NCBI GenBank assembly: GCA_002633025.1
Contig: NMRB01001408.1
Location: forward strand, 24,279 to 88,278
DNA from: Notospermus geniculatus
Lineage: Eukaryota > Nemertea > Pilidiophora > Heteronemertea > Lineidae
Length of the DNA stretch: 64,000 bases
Direction of reading: 5' to 3'
Shown here: positions 1 through 11,664 of the stretch, piece by piece
How positions within the stretch are numbered: the stretch's first letter is position 1
Layout: every line of letters begins with the position of its first letter
The notes under the pieces: generated by a model
What the model was told of the DNA's origin: nothing
What the model saw: only the letters and a program-made list of their open reading frames with translations
The model's database searches: none
Made by a program: the position numbers and the translations under genes

Positions 1-1099
1 GGGTGATTCTCCGATTAGGGGACAAATTGGCATTTTCCAGGGGTGAAATTTCGAACTCGTTTTATTCGTGTCTTGATGTGACTATTTCATTATTTGGTTC
101 ATTTTGAAAAGGAAACAATAAAAATCCTAAAATTGTCTGACTTGGATGTGAGAAAAAAAATTAAAATGGAAAAGAGGGAAAATGCATTAGATGGTCACCT
201 CCGTTACGCAACTTATTACTCGGAGTATAAAAAAATTGAAAAACTTTATATCAATCCTTATAATAGCAAGAGGTATCGAAGAAATTACCACCACCAAAGC
301 AGTTCTATTATGAGTTTTAATTTTTTTGTCAACTCTGTTACTCAATTTCGTAATGGAGTTGATGGGAACGGAGTTGACGTTTTCATCATATTTTCCCCTG
401 TTATTTCAAGATGCAGAGAAGGATTGATGTAATTGTGGTGTGTGTTACTAGAGGTCAGCAGTGCATCCCATATACAACTAATGATTTTTATTTTCTTCAC
501 TTAGTTATGGTACTAGGGATGTAACGGAGTTGATGTGTGAATAAAGTTACCGACTGAATTCTTTGGATTTTCCCTGTTAAGGCATGGCCTTTTCCAGGAA
601 AAGGTGGGATGAAATTCATAGCATAGGTGACCCCTTATCAGTGAACACGATTGGTTTGGGCTTAGTTTTTTCAGTTAGCGACAGATGGCACCACTGTACA
701 GCTGTAACGGAGTTGATAAAAATTCAGGACAAGCGTTTCATCGTGCACCAATCAAAAACTACTCTGTGGAATCTCCTGAAATTTTCAAGAAATAATGCTC
801 AAGCATCAACAACCACAGACAAACATACTTCTAGTAGGATGCATGTAAGAGATCTTAAAAATGGTTCAAAGTTGGGATACCATGGGTTCGGACAAGCCTT
901 TTAAGGGGGTTGTCCAACTTTGGCCCTGCATATTAGTTGTGGAAAAGTGTATGGACACAACATGTGGGGTATCATATTTTTGCTCAGAACCTCCCCTTTC
1001 AAGAAAACAATTCAATTCATAATTTGAGTAGACATACTTGAAAACTGAAGTCCAAGAGTTCACCGGACAGCAATTTGTCCCCTAATCTAAGAATCACCC
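1..1099. mobile_element. TIR DNA transposon, non-autonomous
   Basis: The first 29 bases and bases 1071-1099 form inverted repeats with two mismatches (both start GGGTGATTCT). The interior has short open frames on both strands, none recognisable. A 13-mer close to GTAACGGAGTTGA recurs near 351, 367, 521 and 703. The left end coincides with the window edge, so the boundary and any target duplication cannot be checked there. Confidence 0.6.
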
Positions 1100-2270
1100 A
1101 CATGTACCGGTACAACTGCTGACAAAGGCCTAAAATTGCAAAATATCAATGGCCTTCGCCTGTTGTAAACAGTTGTTTAGGCCTAGCCCTAGGCATGCTA
1201 GGCTAGACTTACCTTGGCCCTTGCTTTTCTTGAGTCTAGCTTCTACTAGGACTAGGCATGCAATGCATGACTCTGTCGTCTGACTGTCTGGGAGGCCTGC
1301 CTGGGTCTCTATCTAGGTAGCTATAGGCCTGGCTTAGGCTTCCCTTAGGCTTGGCCTAACAACAACGTTTTTCGAGGAAAATGATGGTGCCCGGTTTAGC
1401 TAGGCTATAAGCATTCTTTTAGGGCCTAATTTCTCTCAAATCACACTTCGGTTTCTGGATCTAGGCCTACGGGCCTAGCCGAAATGCACATTTCACTTTT
1501 TATGAAAACAGCAGTGTGTAGGCCTACCAAACAATTCAATTGGATTTTTAGCCTATTCAATTTCCTAAATTTGGGACTGAGACAATTCAATTCAATTATT
1601 TTGGAGATGGAACTTCGCCAAAAGTAGGCAGGCCCTACACTTTACAGTCGATAATATGCGAGTCGTCATGAATGGACAGGGCTGGCATGCTGCCATCGAT
1701 CGATGCACGTGTCAGTCAGTCGTGTGTCATGTGTGTAACAGGCCTAGGGCTAGGCTAGGCCTATCATGCTAGGCCTATTTTGTGTGTGTTTGCAAGACTC
1801 GGAGCTCTCTGTGGCTCTCTGATCTGTGGCGTTCATCATCTTCAGCAAAGCAGATTCACTCTCTTCAGAACTGTCAGATCGATCTTCATGAACTAGATCT
1901 AGGGCTCAACACTCAACTCTCCAAAACACCGGCTCAAATCATCATTATTCTCCAAGTCACTCGACGAGTATAGCGGTCGCCATTGCTGGTTACTGCGCTT
2001 TGGCTGATCTTAGCCCACTAAAGCAGGCTTCATGCTCACGCATGAGGAACGAATGTCGACTGCAAGGTGGTCTAGGCTGATCTTCGCTCCAGCACCGAAA
2101 AAGCACGTGTGACGTCACAAGCTAGCCCTAGCGGCCGAAATTATAATTACGTATGAAAAGCGGCGGGAAAAACGGGCATGAAATTAGTGACGTTTTTGGT
2201 GTTTTTATATCAACTTGATTTATTCCAATAGGTTTAATGCGAATTAGCATCCGTTTCAGGTCTGCTTTAA
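1100..2270. other. Gene-free stretch rich in taggccta
   Basis: No convincing exon is seen. The stretch is rich in the palindromic word taggccta and its variants, which recur across the whole window. No TIR pair was recognised. Confidence 0.4.
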
Positions 2271-2387
2271 GGTGTCTTTCATGGTCAAAGCAGGATTTTT
2301 TTGCTCAGACTTCTTTGTCTTCCATGAGGGAGGGGCGAAAAAATCACCATCACATTATCCAGACATGATCTGCGCTAGTTACTGGGG

Positions 2388-2602
2388 TTGTGACATTATT
2401 GGTCAAAATGTTGTGACATTATCGGTAAGGAAAAGTTGTGACATTATCGGTCAAAATGTTGCGACATTATCGGTAAGGAAAAGTTGCGACTAGCAAGTTG
2501 TGACATTATTGGTTGGATGAGGTGTTCATAATGTCACAATTGTGACATTATCATCGGTTGTGACATTATTGGTCGATTGTGACATTATTGGTTGTAACAC
2601 GC
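2388..2602. repeat. Degenerate short tandem repeat (TTGTGACATTATYGGT)
   Basis: The 16-mer TTGTGACATTATTGGT or its TCGGT form recurs about eight times with variable 4-12 base spacers. One copy is inverted near 2530. The short open frames here are a by-product of the repeat. Confidence 0.75.
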
Positions 2603-2864
2603 CTCCTCATGAATATGCGTATAATGGCTCCAGCCGCTTTAGCTCGAAGCTCGCACAGTTCTACTACTCTTTTTTGATGCGTCTTGTTGATAAAGACACA
2701 GAAATGATCATATTCATGTTCGTGCAGAGCCCTTTCGACATTCACAATAGGTTCTACAGTAGATGCATGTAGATCCTTCTCGCAATTTTCGACGCCATTG
2801 CACCAGAAACTGAATCCGCCCATTTTCGCCGCCAGTTTTAAAAGACCAATCTGATTGGCCAATA

Positions 2865-3134
2865 CTATAGTACGTTTAAGTCATCTGGAGCTCGATGGGC
2901 GGACCTTCGGTTGTCAGGCTGACAGGACACTTCCAGCCAATCCCATGCCTGTGCCTGTGTTCAATTTCAAATCAAGGTCTAGTTGTATGTTCAATTTCAA
3001 ACCAAGGTTCAGCTGGTTAGAAAACAACGTGCGTTGGACCGTTTTGAGTAAATCCTAAGTTCATTGTGGTCTGGTTACTAAGGGTTTGATTCACATACGC
3101 CCATCGAGCTCCAGATGACTTAAACGTACTATGG
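2865..3134. mobile_element. MITE, family with second copy at 26.4-27.1 kb
   Basis: Imperfect inverted arms of about 35 bp start at CTATAGTACGTTTAAGTC (2865) and end at the complement (3134); both contain a GAGCTCGATGGGCGGA-type segment. A diverged copy with the same arms lies at 26407-27070. Confidence 0.7.
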
Positions 3135-3142
3135 TATCTCTC

Positions 3143-3262
3143 ATAGGAGCTGCCAGTGAGTTGACCAATAGGTGTCACTACGGCCCAATTCAATGCATAT
3201 AGCGGACCCATTCATATCTTTGCTGCCATCTTTTGGCAATACGCGCGGCTGACTGCTCCTAT
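3143..3262. mobile_element. Short MITE, internally deleted relative of the element at 11.0-11.7 kb
   Basis: Its ends are ATAGGAGC and GCTCCTAT. In reverse complement, about 40 bases at one end match the left end of the element at 11021 and about 75 bases match its right end at 11590-11664. It lacks the roughly 500-base interior of that element. Confidence 0.65.
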
Positions 3263-3297
3263 TGGCCGGGTTGACTTAAGTCAAACACGTGAATATT

Positions 3298-3417
3298 AGA
3301 GAGCTTCTGCACCCGCCCGGTTAGGCCATACGACTACGTTTATCTATTGTTTGGGTGCACTCACACAATAGATAAACGTCGTCGTAGAGCCTAACCGGGC
3401 GGGTGCAGAAGCTCTCT
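3298..3417. mobile_element. Type I foldback element (near-perfect palindrome)
   Basis: A 120-bp hairpin whose arms contain GGTTAGGCCATACGAC and TTTATCTATTGT, with a loop of about 14 bases. Related copies lie at 22251-22372, 23349-23473 and 23667-23792. The terminal 12 bases here are GAGAGCTTCTGC and are mirrored exactly in the other arm. Confidence 0.85.
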
Positions 3418-4534
3418 ATTAATGAGGCCGGCTCGACGTTTAAGCCAAAGTTTACAATATCGAGCATGGGTCGATAAAAGCCAAAATAGACACTTTCTTT
3501 TAAAACAGGAAGGCTCTTTTGAGCCTTGTGATTTTTCTTCATGCGTTTCAGAAAGGGGTGTTGGGTAAATAGGAATGTGATTGATGCTATTACGATTCTG
3601 TTGCAGCGGTGAAAATCCGGGCAGGTCCTACACAGGTCGTGGGCGATATTAGCAAAATGGAGGCCACGGTTGAACTGAACTTTAACTCTGGTAGGTAGGC
3701 CTGTACATTCAAGTAAACAATTGGTTCGCTATGGAGCCGCTTGGAGCGCTAGCTGTGGCCATGACCCCTATTTTCACACCACTTTTCAAGCTATTTTTAG
3801 ACGTCAAGCTTTCCTTCACGTTTACGGCCTTAATTTGCGGTATTTTAACGTCATATTGCGTCTGGTGATAGTGTACCACTAGCTTTCGACCTGATTAGTT
3901 GGGCAGTACGAACAAACGTCAGCAAAGGTACAAATTTCGGCGATTTCTAAAGCTATTTTTATAATCATGTTAATGGGGGTCAGAGGGGACTCTGGGAAAT
4001 GACACATTGGCTGGTTGCGGTACATAAAATGGTGTTTAAAACGTTTGTAAACTATACTAAATATTGTAAAGACGTACATGTACATGGACAATGTTGTCAA
4101 TAGTTATTGGGAGATATTTAATGTAATGCGCACGATTGGACACGATTTTAGCGCGGTACGATGGGATTGTGGGAAATGCGGCAATATTTGCACGCGAGCT
4201 TGTGTACAAAGTGTAGTTCCACGATTTGTCCGCTATGAGCGCTGGGTATTGCGTTGTCGCGTCGATTTTTCGTTCACATGTTCAGCCAAGCTTTTTCCCG
4301 TGAGATTGTGTGGAGTGAGTTTACAGTAACCACTTCCTCCACATTCCTCTCTTCTCCCCAACGATGCTTATTCGACATAGCGAACCTCTGTCGCCACCAG
4401 GCTTGTATGTATTTTAAGTCAGTCCGGCATTGATAGAGTCCTTCGTGAATTTCAGCAAACAGGTTAGCATCTGGCCAAAGGGAATGACTGTCGATTGCTG
4501 TCCCGGCTGAAGTTCCGTTTCCGTTCTTTGTGGC

Positions 4535-5015
4535 CAACGGTGCGGTTTTCACAGGATTTGGATAATCCTTCGATGGTTCAACAATACATTGTACATGATG
4601 TTAATTATCCCAGTGCCTGCGAAAACCGCTTAGCCCGCCGTACTCTGGCAGAATCCGCTGTATGTAGTGAAAACAGAGTCCGTTTCCACTACAGCGGACT
4701 CCGCCGCTGTTTGCCTCGAGCGGTGCATGCAGTGTTGACGGGGATTTGGAAAATCCTTCGATGATTCACAAATACTTGGTGTGTTCATTATCCCAATACC
4801 TCTGAAAACAGCTCCACTCGCAGCAAACCGCGTCGGAATTAGCTGTAGTGGCCTGGAGAACTAAACGCCTGTTTCCACTACAACGGATTCCGCTGCGGTT
4901 TGTGGCGCCACGGAGCGGTTTTCATGGGCATTGGGATAATTAACACGCCATGTATTGTTAAACCATCGAAGGATTATCCAAAACCCTGTGAAAACCGCTC
5001 CTACGCCGCAAACCG
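4535..5015. mobile_element. Long imperfect inverted repeat with inner palindromes
   Basis: The segment at about 4535-4640 (GGATTTGGATAATCCTTCGA and onward) is repeated inverted at about 4905-5010. Between them are two more related arms around GTTTCCACTACAGCGG (4681 and 4868). This looks like nested foldback elements. Open frames here are palindrome artefacts. Confidence 0.65.
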
Positions 5016-5330
5016 GCCATTCCCGGCGCCGGCGGGTTAGGCCGTGCCACATACATCCTGAGAAGCTCATGTCATTTACGGTCGCACCCTCCCTTAATGA
5101 AGCGCGAGGAAGGGGAGCCGGTGTAGCAGTAAAAAGTGTCCCCCTGTAAAAAGTGTCCACTTCTATTGTTGAATGACGGAACAAGCGGCATGCGTATAGA
5201 AACCAATTGTCAGAGATTAGAATGTAACAATAGGATCTTTTGTTCCCCGGACAATTTTTCCTAGGACATTCTTTCCCTTCATACCTGTTGTGAAGACCCT
5301 GGGTTTGAGGATGTGCCACGTGGATGCCTA

Positions 5331-5912
5331 ACTGGTGGAGCAGTACATATGCACAACAAAGAACAATAGGCGTATAACTGAAGGTAGATTGGCACGTTGT
5401 TTCTTGTCATTGCAGGAAGCCATGCTTACTCAAGCGGTGACACAATGAATTTCGTTTGGAATTCAAAATGTGAAAATCCGGAGATGAAGGCGGGGACATC
5501 CTACCTTGTGATGGGAATGGATGGTGTTAGCTACTGGCATGCGAATGGCAGGGTTACGTAAGTAATCTGATCTCAGGGATATCTCAGCGAGATATGAACT
5601 GATATCCTTGGGTCTAGAAAACTGGTGGAGCAGTACATATGCACAACAAAGAACAATAGGCGTATAACTGAAGGTAGATTGGCACGTTGTTTCTTGTCAT
5701 TGCAGGAAGGCATGCTTACTCAAGCGGTGACACAATGAATTTCGTTTGGAATTCAAAATGTGAAAATCCGGAGATGAAGGCGGGGACATCCTACCTTGTG
5801 ATGGGAATGGATGGTGTTAGCTACGTGGATGCGAATGGCAGGGTTGTGTAAGTAGGCCTAATCTGATCTCAGGGATATCTCAGCCGGATATGAACTGATA
5901 TCCTTGGGTCTA
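5331..5912 (+). repeat. Direct tandem duplication of a 290-bp exon-bearing unit
   Basis: Units 5331-5620 and 5621-5912 are almost identical. Each carries an intron end, a 142-nt exon with AG acceptor and GTAAGT donor, and intron start. The exon copies differ near their 3' ends (TACTGGCATGCG versus TACGTGGATGCG). Confidence 0.9.
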
Positions 5913-6342
5913 CTGAATAATATGTTACTTGCCGGTCACATATCCACATACTGACCGCGCTCAACATTGCTTCCAGCTCCCGCGTTTTTCTGCTGCTCGG
6001 GAAATTCTCATAGTGGCGCATGCGCCTACCTACGTGTCTCATTAGGAACATAACGCGTGGATTGAAAACTAGGCCAGTCAGCGATATTCAATGAAAACGC
6101 TACACCGGAGCCGGGCCAACGCGGCGAACTCAAAAGGCTAGGCCTTAAAGCCTTGCCATAGCACCAAGATTACGGATTGGCAAAACTAATGGTGCCCATT
6201 TCTTTTTACTTTCAGAACGAGATACGTGCTGGATTCCTCCAGTTACGTTGTGGAGTGGTATGGCCCACGAGATAAACCAAGATATCACCGGGTATTGGAG
6301 AGATTCGGCAGAGAAATGGTCATGCGAGGGTGTGGTCACTAA
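5416..6342 (+). CDS. 3' end of a complement/thioester-protein-like gene: C345C (netrin-like) domain
   Basis: The exon at 5706-5847 (a second copy lies at 5416-5557) joins in phase to the terminal exon 6216-6342, which ends in TAA at 6340-6342. The joined peptide contains CENPEMKAGTSYLVMG, then TRYVLDSSSYVVEWYGP, and ends RGCGH. This is the pattern of the C345C/NTR module closing complement C3/C4/C5-type and related thioester proteins: Cys, Gly-x-x-Tyr-Leu-Val-Met-Gly, YVLDSSS..V..W, and a last cysteine. C345C modules are extracellular and interact with complement proteases; that is family knowledge. Upstream exons (macroglobulin, thioester) are not in the window. A netrin-like module on another secreted protein is an alternative. 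Both exon copies have the same length and phase (142 nt, not a multiple of 3), so only one can be used per transcript. Confidence 0.7.
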
Positions 6343-7000
6343 GACCTACATTCATAACCACCATCTCAGTGTCTTATCCTTGATCCACACATATTATATC
6401 GAGACTTCAATTTTGTCTGAATCTTCGATCTTCATCTTGTGGTTAGGGAACCGTTGGCCTACTGACAGCGTATAAAAATACTGTATTATACGGTTTATAG
6501 GCCTATGTTGTTGGTCAGTAAAAGGTCCCCTAACCACAAAAATCACCTTGTTTCGATTCGAACAACAGCCTGCTGTTGGTCAGCAAATGGCGACCATCAC
6601 CAACAGAAGCTGGAGCCAGACTCTCTTATCGTACAACTGCGATTTTGGTGTACTTCACTTGTACTTGTGCTATGTACCGGGTATGGGGCGGTCTAGGAAA
6701 ACCCGTCGGATGTCGCGTTTGAGGAAAGTGTTAAAGGGATACTCCACTCATTTTGAATTTTTGAAATGTCGTTAATACATTCAAATCCACTGATATCTGC
6801 AACATGTCACTTTTAAAATCAGGAAACTCATCATTTTAAGTATTTTAATTGGATCCCAAGGGGACCATTGCACAGCACTCGTGATGTCATCAGTGCTGAA
6901 TGCATATTTATGAAGGTACAACCAATAGACCTACATGTAGGCAGGCAGTCACAGTATTAGCTCATTCACTACAAAGGTCGTCAGCCTATTGACACTAGTC
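6343..7000. other. Intergenic, no gene recognised
   Basis: Short open frames at 6505-6775 match no family I recognise and have no convincing splice context. Confidence 0.3.
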
Positions 7001-7007
7001 ACATCAC

Positions 7008-7404
7008 ACTTGACACTAGATGGCGTTATCATCTATAACACCACTAGCGCAGGTGCTAGGTTTCCATCTTGAAAGTAGTGCAGATTACTACATTTTGGTA
7101 AAGGTTTTTAACAATCGTGAACAGGCCAGCCGTGTCACCGCCAACCCAGTGGCATCTACGCTAGATGATAGATGATGTTGAAAAGTGGTGCTGTTGGGCT
7201 CAATGCGAATATTTCCAGACTAAAAGGACTTCGTGTTGATAACAAGTGGTATTAGAAATGAACTGAATACTAATTAGAAAGAATTGTGTGATTAGGCCGC
7301 CCGAACTATTTCTACATGCGCGCCGGCAAAATCCAAAATGGCGGCCTTCCACCTACGCTAGTGGTGAAATGAGGCACGATATTTCGCCGCTAGTGTCAAG
7401 TGTG
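7008..7404. mobile_element. TIR element flanked by 12-bp direct repeats
   Basis: It starts ACACTTGACACTAG and ends with the complement CTAGTGTCAAGTGTG. The 12-mer TAGTCACATCAC lies directly outside both ends (6996-7007 and 7405-7416). No coding capacity is seen. Confidence 0.65.
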
Positions 7405-8092
7405 TAGTCACATCACAACTCATGGCAATACCTACCGAACATGTCAGGTGAAAGGATACTTGGAGGTTGTCTGGATCTTTTGATGCAACGGTTTCAGATC
7501 GAATTTTGTTATTTATAATATCACAAATGGTTGGATGTTAGACACTCATTCGGAAGACATTTTGAAAGTTCAATTTACAAGTGACGGTGACATAATCGAG
7601 TGTATAACTGTTGGCGCGGAACATTGTTTCATATTCCACGATAGCAGGAATGAAAACAGGCCAAGACACAGCGTAATGTCAAAATCACATCGGAAATGCA
7701 TTAGTTTGTGGAATAATAGACTGCAAATATCAATAGCTGCTGTATTTTCTACCGAGATGGGACGGGACGAGTTGCCCAGTTTGTACGCGAGTTGCAGATA
7801 AATCGCAAATGTTCAAGAATAACACAACGACAAATTCCTATTTCCAACGGCAGCCTATCCTCATTCAGAGCTGCAGGTAACAAGAATCTCAGTCTCTTCA
7901 CTGCCGAAAGTGGAATGGTGGTTTTTCAACTAGTGGGAGATTTCGAACACACAGAACATGAGAAATATTCTTACAAAAGATCTGAATACATATACAGGGT
8001 GGGCAAAAAAAATGTTACCAATTCTATGTTCTCGATGGTTTTAAATAGACTTTATTCGGCCTTCTAAAGTACGACCCTATACATATAGCCTA
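7405..8092 (+). other. Unrecognised stretch with short open frames
   Basis: Open frames at 7535-7801 (88 codons) and 7792-8067 (91 codons) overlap slightly and are in different phases. Neither shows a domain I recognise. They may be remnants of a gene or of a transposon. Confidence 0.25.
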
Positions 8093-8495
8093 CACTCACT
8101 TTGGCCATAAGTATTGCAACATAGGTTTTGTTCTAGATTTCTCTCATCCCTTTACTACTTTTACATCTACATGTATTTTCAAATTAGGGGGACGGCAAAA
8201 CATGTTGTTGGCCATATGGACTGAAAAATCTCACTGCTGACTGATGAAAATTAAGCCATGAAAGAGAGATATCAAAACATGAAAATGACAAAATCTAATC
8301 TCCATGTGATATTGGACCACTCTTTTCCTTTTCACGATAATGAAGCCTGATTATGAGCAACGATTTACAACAAAAAAAATTGAAAAATATCAAATGTGAA
8401 AAAAGATACGTTGTACCGGTACAAATGTATTTGATATAATCGAAAATTATCAAAAACTGAAAAAACTATGTTGCAGTACTTATGGCCAGTGAGTG
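8093..8495. mobile_element. Tc1/mariner-like MITE
   Basis: The ends CACTCACTTTGGCCATAAGT and the complement (ACTTATGGCCAGTGAGTG) form TIRs of about 30 bp. The interior is AT-rich and non-coding. TA precedes the left end, but the right flank is TG, so the target duplication is not intact. The mariner-like assignment rests only on TIR style. Confidence 0.6.
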
Positions 8496-9281
8496 TGAAT
8501 TACGAATTACATTGTGCACAGTTACACTTTATGTATATGTACACGCATGAGTTGATTTATGACGGGGTTTTTAGCTTTGAAATACATGTATTATTAGTTC
8601 ACTTCGGTGATGTCCCAGATGACCAATAACCATAATAAAAATGTCGCTTAGAACAAATTACGTGTACACCGACATAAATTAATGACATCAACGAGTAGGG
8701 GAAGGACTATCTGTCTACAGTAAGCTTAGATGTCGTATGATGAGAAATCGCTGTTTTATTTGCCCTCCATTTTGACAAGTTTGACCAATCCGAATGACGG
8801 GTTGCGACTATCTGCAAGTTCGCAGCAGCTGGTGGGATTGGAGGAAATCGCATTCCGGCTGGCTGCAAGTCCGCAGTAACTGATGCAATAAAGTTGGAGC
8901 CAATCGTATTTGACCCATCCTCGCTAGGTAGTTGGTAGTCTGGGCCAACTGGAAAGCAATCGGCCGAGGGAAACATTTATAATTCATCATCGCGACCTTG
9001 GGCTTTAGCAGATGAAACACGAATGACATTAATGATGATTTATGTCACGGCAGTAATGTTTCTGGAATATAGTGAAGTGCAATTAAAATGGGATAGGGAC
9101 ACGGACTTTATTCACGAAGGTGTCGTAACTTTATGGAGTGGAAACTATTGCCCATTTGCAGGAAACCTATTGTTCACTATGAGGCTGACAAAGATTTGCG
9201 TTCCCTACATACATGTAGAAGTGTACGGTATCCGAAAACGCCATTCATGGTCGTGAATCCATTTGAAGCTTTTGTTAATAT

Positions 9282-9484
9282 AAGGGTAAAAGTGACTCGA
9301 AATCTCGAATTTTTGACGCGAAAAATCTGACTAACTGCACAAAAAATTGGGAAAATAAGGCTCGGGGGCCCTCGGGAACCGTCATAAGAAGGTGCCCCGA
9401 GCCTTATTTTCTCAATTCAGTGTGCAGTTAGTCAGATTTTTTGCGTCAAAAATTCGAGATTTCGAGTCACTTTTCATAACCCTT
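9282..9484. mobile_element. Foldback element, copy A
   Basis: Arms of about 90 bp (AAGTGACTCGAAATCTCGAA and onward) meet around a GC-rich centre, CTCGGGGGCCCTCGGG. The orthologous copy in block B is 21742-21948, so this insertion predates the A/B split. Confidence 0.85.
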
Positions 9485-9486
9485 AA

Positions 9487-10274
9487 GGGGGCGGTAGTGG
9501 AAACATACAGCGCCGTTTTAGTGCGGCGGTCGAAGGTTGAACCGTCTTATTTATGAATAACCATGTATTGTTAATAAAATTAGGCGTCAAGGACAAGATG
9601 ATCATGGTTCGTTGCCAAAACCTACACTCTTTCAAAAATATTGTCCAGCACAATGCTTTTGTACACCCGGTGCGTCCGTGCGCATAGGCCTATTTTAATG
9701 ACAATAAGGAGGTTACTTTAATAGCCCGCGTATTTCGAAAAGCGTAGGCGTGTTTAGGCCAAAATATGAAAATTTTGGGAAGACTTTTCTCGTCCATCAG
9801 GCATCGCACTTCAGTGGTTTCTTTTCATTTGGCAGCAGTATATTTGTGCGCAGGGCGCGACGTTGAGATTTTTTCACTATTCAACAGGATTCGGGAGATA
9901 TTCAAAAAGTTCATTTTTGACCAATTTTTGGCACAAATTACATAATTATCATTACTAAGAATTAGAATTTGCAAATTATCTCAACGTCGGCACCTGCACA
10001 TATGTATTCCCCAACATTTGGTGATAAAACGCCAGGTCCCAGTCGCGTTGTTGCCGAGAAATCTATGACGAAAAAGTCAAATGGGGGGTCTCATTGTTTG
10101 CTTAATTAGCTGATTAATGAAAGATGAAAGCACATCGTTTACAATTCAGATGTGTAGAACAAGAGTAGCAATTTCATAGAAATACATGAAATCGATGCTA
10201 CCTTTTTGCTTGAAGAAAATATGAATTGTTTTCAGTCGCCTTTCGCAGTGCGCTTCCTTATGGCTACCGCCCCC
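9487..10274. mobile_element. TTAA-type (piggyBac-like) non-autonomous element, block A only
   Basis: Its ends GGGGGCGGTAG and CTACCGCCCCC are flanked by TTAA on both sides (9483-9486, 10275-10278), the hallmark of piggyBac-type integration. Block B lacks it and has another element within a few bases of the same point (21953-22188). No transposase is encoded. Confidence 0.75.
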
Positions 10275-10431
10275 TTAATATAACCCTTTCGCGGCATCGA
10301 ACAATGGGATTGGCGTTTGCGTTGACGTTTCGGGGGCTTTGTAGAAACTCGACTTCGACTCAGTCCCATGTCGTGAAGTCCACTTGTTTCACTCTTTGCT
10401 GCGGATGTAAACGGATGTATTGTTCTGAATA

Positions 10432-11021
10432 GAGTTGTTGCTTATTCCTAACAGTCCGCGACACCTGACTGTCCGCGTGAAATGCGACACCAGCCACACA
10501 CCATAATAGCCAATAGTCGCAATTATAGCGGTAACGTTAATACGGCTTCCTACAACTCATTACTAAATTACTCCAAGTCACGCGATGCCAAGAATGGGCA
10601 GCATTAAACATGCTGGCTAAGTGGATTCGAACCCGCAACAGTTGTCTGCGATAAATGGATAGTAATCCCTGACTGGGTTGGGCTTAATTTGCATGGTAAA
10701 GTCCGAGCTCAACTGTTTCGCTTGGACTGTCGCAATAGACAGTTGAACAACAGTTCGTTCAACAAAAAAGCAATGCTGCTTCATCCATGATAAACACATA
10801 CAATACGACGAATGTCAATATTGTTTCTCCCCACGCCACACAAAGAACTAATCATTGTTACATAATCGGTGTTCAAGCGAGCGCATTACCCGCGGATTAT
10901 GAGTGATCAGATTTCCGCCTAATTGACTATTGACTGCAGGTAGGCTATTATACTGGTGTTTCTTGTCACATTTCACGCGGATAGTTAGGGATCCCGGACT
11001 GTTAGGAATAAGCATCAACTC
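10432..11021. mobile_element. TIR element nested at the edge of the next element
   Basis: The ends are AGAGTTGTTGCTTATTCC and the near complement (GGAATAAGCATCAACTCT), giving TIRs of about 28 bp that include CCTAACAGTCCG. Block B has an empty site here (around 22463). Confidence 0.65.
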
Positions 11022-11664
11022 TAATAGGAGCAGTCAGCCGCGTATATTGCTAACAGATGGCAGCACAGTCTTAGCGGACCAAATGTACAGGAAATCTATT
11101 ATGATCGCTGCTCGATCGATAGACTCACTCAGTCAGTCGCCACGCGCGGCGCTGGAGTAGCTTCCCGCGGAGCGACTGACACCACTCGACTAAATCTCGT
11201 GAAATCTCGCTTTACTGGTCGCAGAACGTTGCGACAGGCCGAATCGACGCGCTATGAATGAATGACAATAATGTAGCAGTCACATGATGTAAATATGGCT
11301 GCCATATGGTATATGAAGCATTGTTTGTATTATGTACAGTGATGTACGGTAAGTACACATGGTACATGACTTATGCATTGCATATGACAAGTGTTTGGGT
11401 AGAAAATGGGTGATGTTGCTGGCAAAATATACAGATCATGTGACCAGCGTCACATGACAAAAAAGTGCGTAAATGCGGCTGCGGCTAGCTCTCTCAATGT
11501 ATTGACCGTGCATAAAATATACACGAGTGGTGTCAGACTCTGTAATGGTAATGTAAGAGTCTGACCGCGTGAGACTACTCGATCGATAATGACTGGGTCC
11601 GCTAGATGCATTGAATTGGGCCCTAGTGACACCTAGTGGTCAACTCGCTGACAGCTCCTATTGG
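11021..11664. mobile_element. TIR element (parent of the short MITE at 3.1 kb)
   Basis: The ends are ATAGGAGCAGTCAGC and GCTGACAGCTCCTAT. Fragments of its right end recur at 3143-3262 and 27663-27735. It is absent from block B at the same position. Confidence 0.65.

Noticed and set aside
94-432. 112-codon open frame
   Set aside because: Low-complexity, no domain, inside a TIR element.
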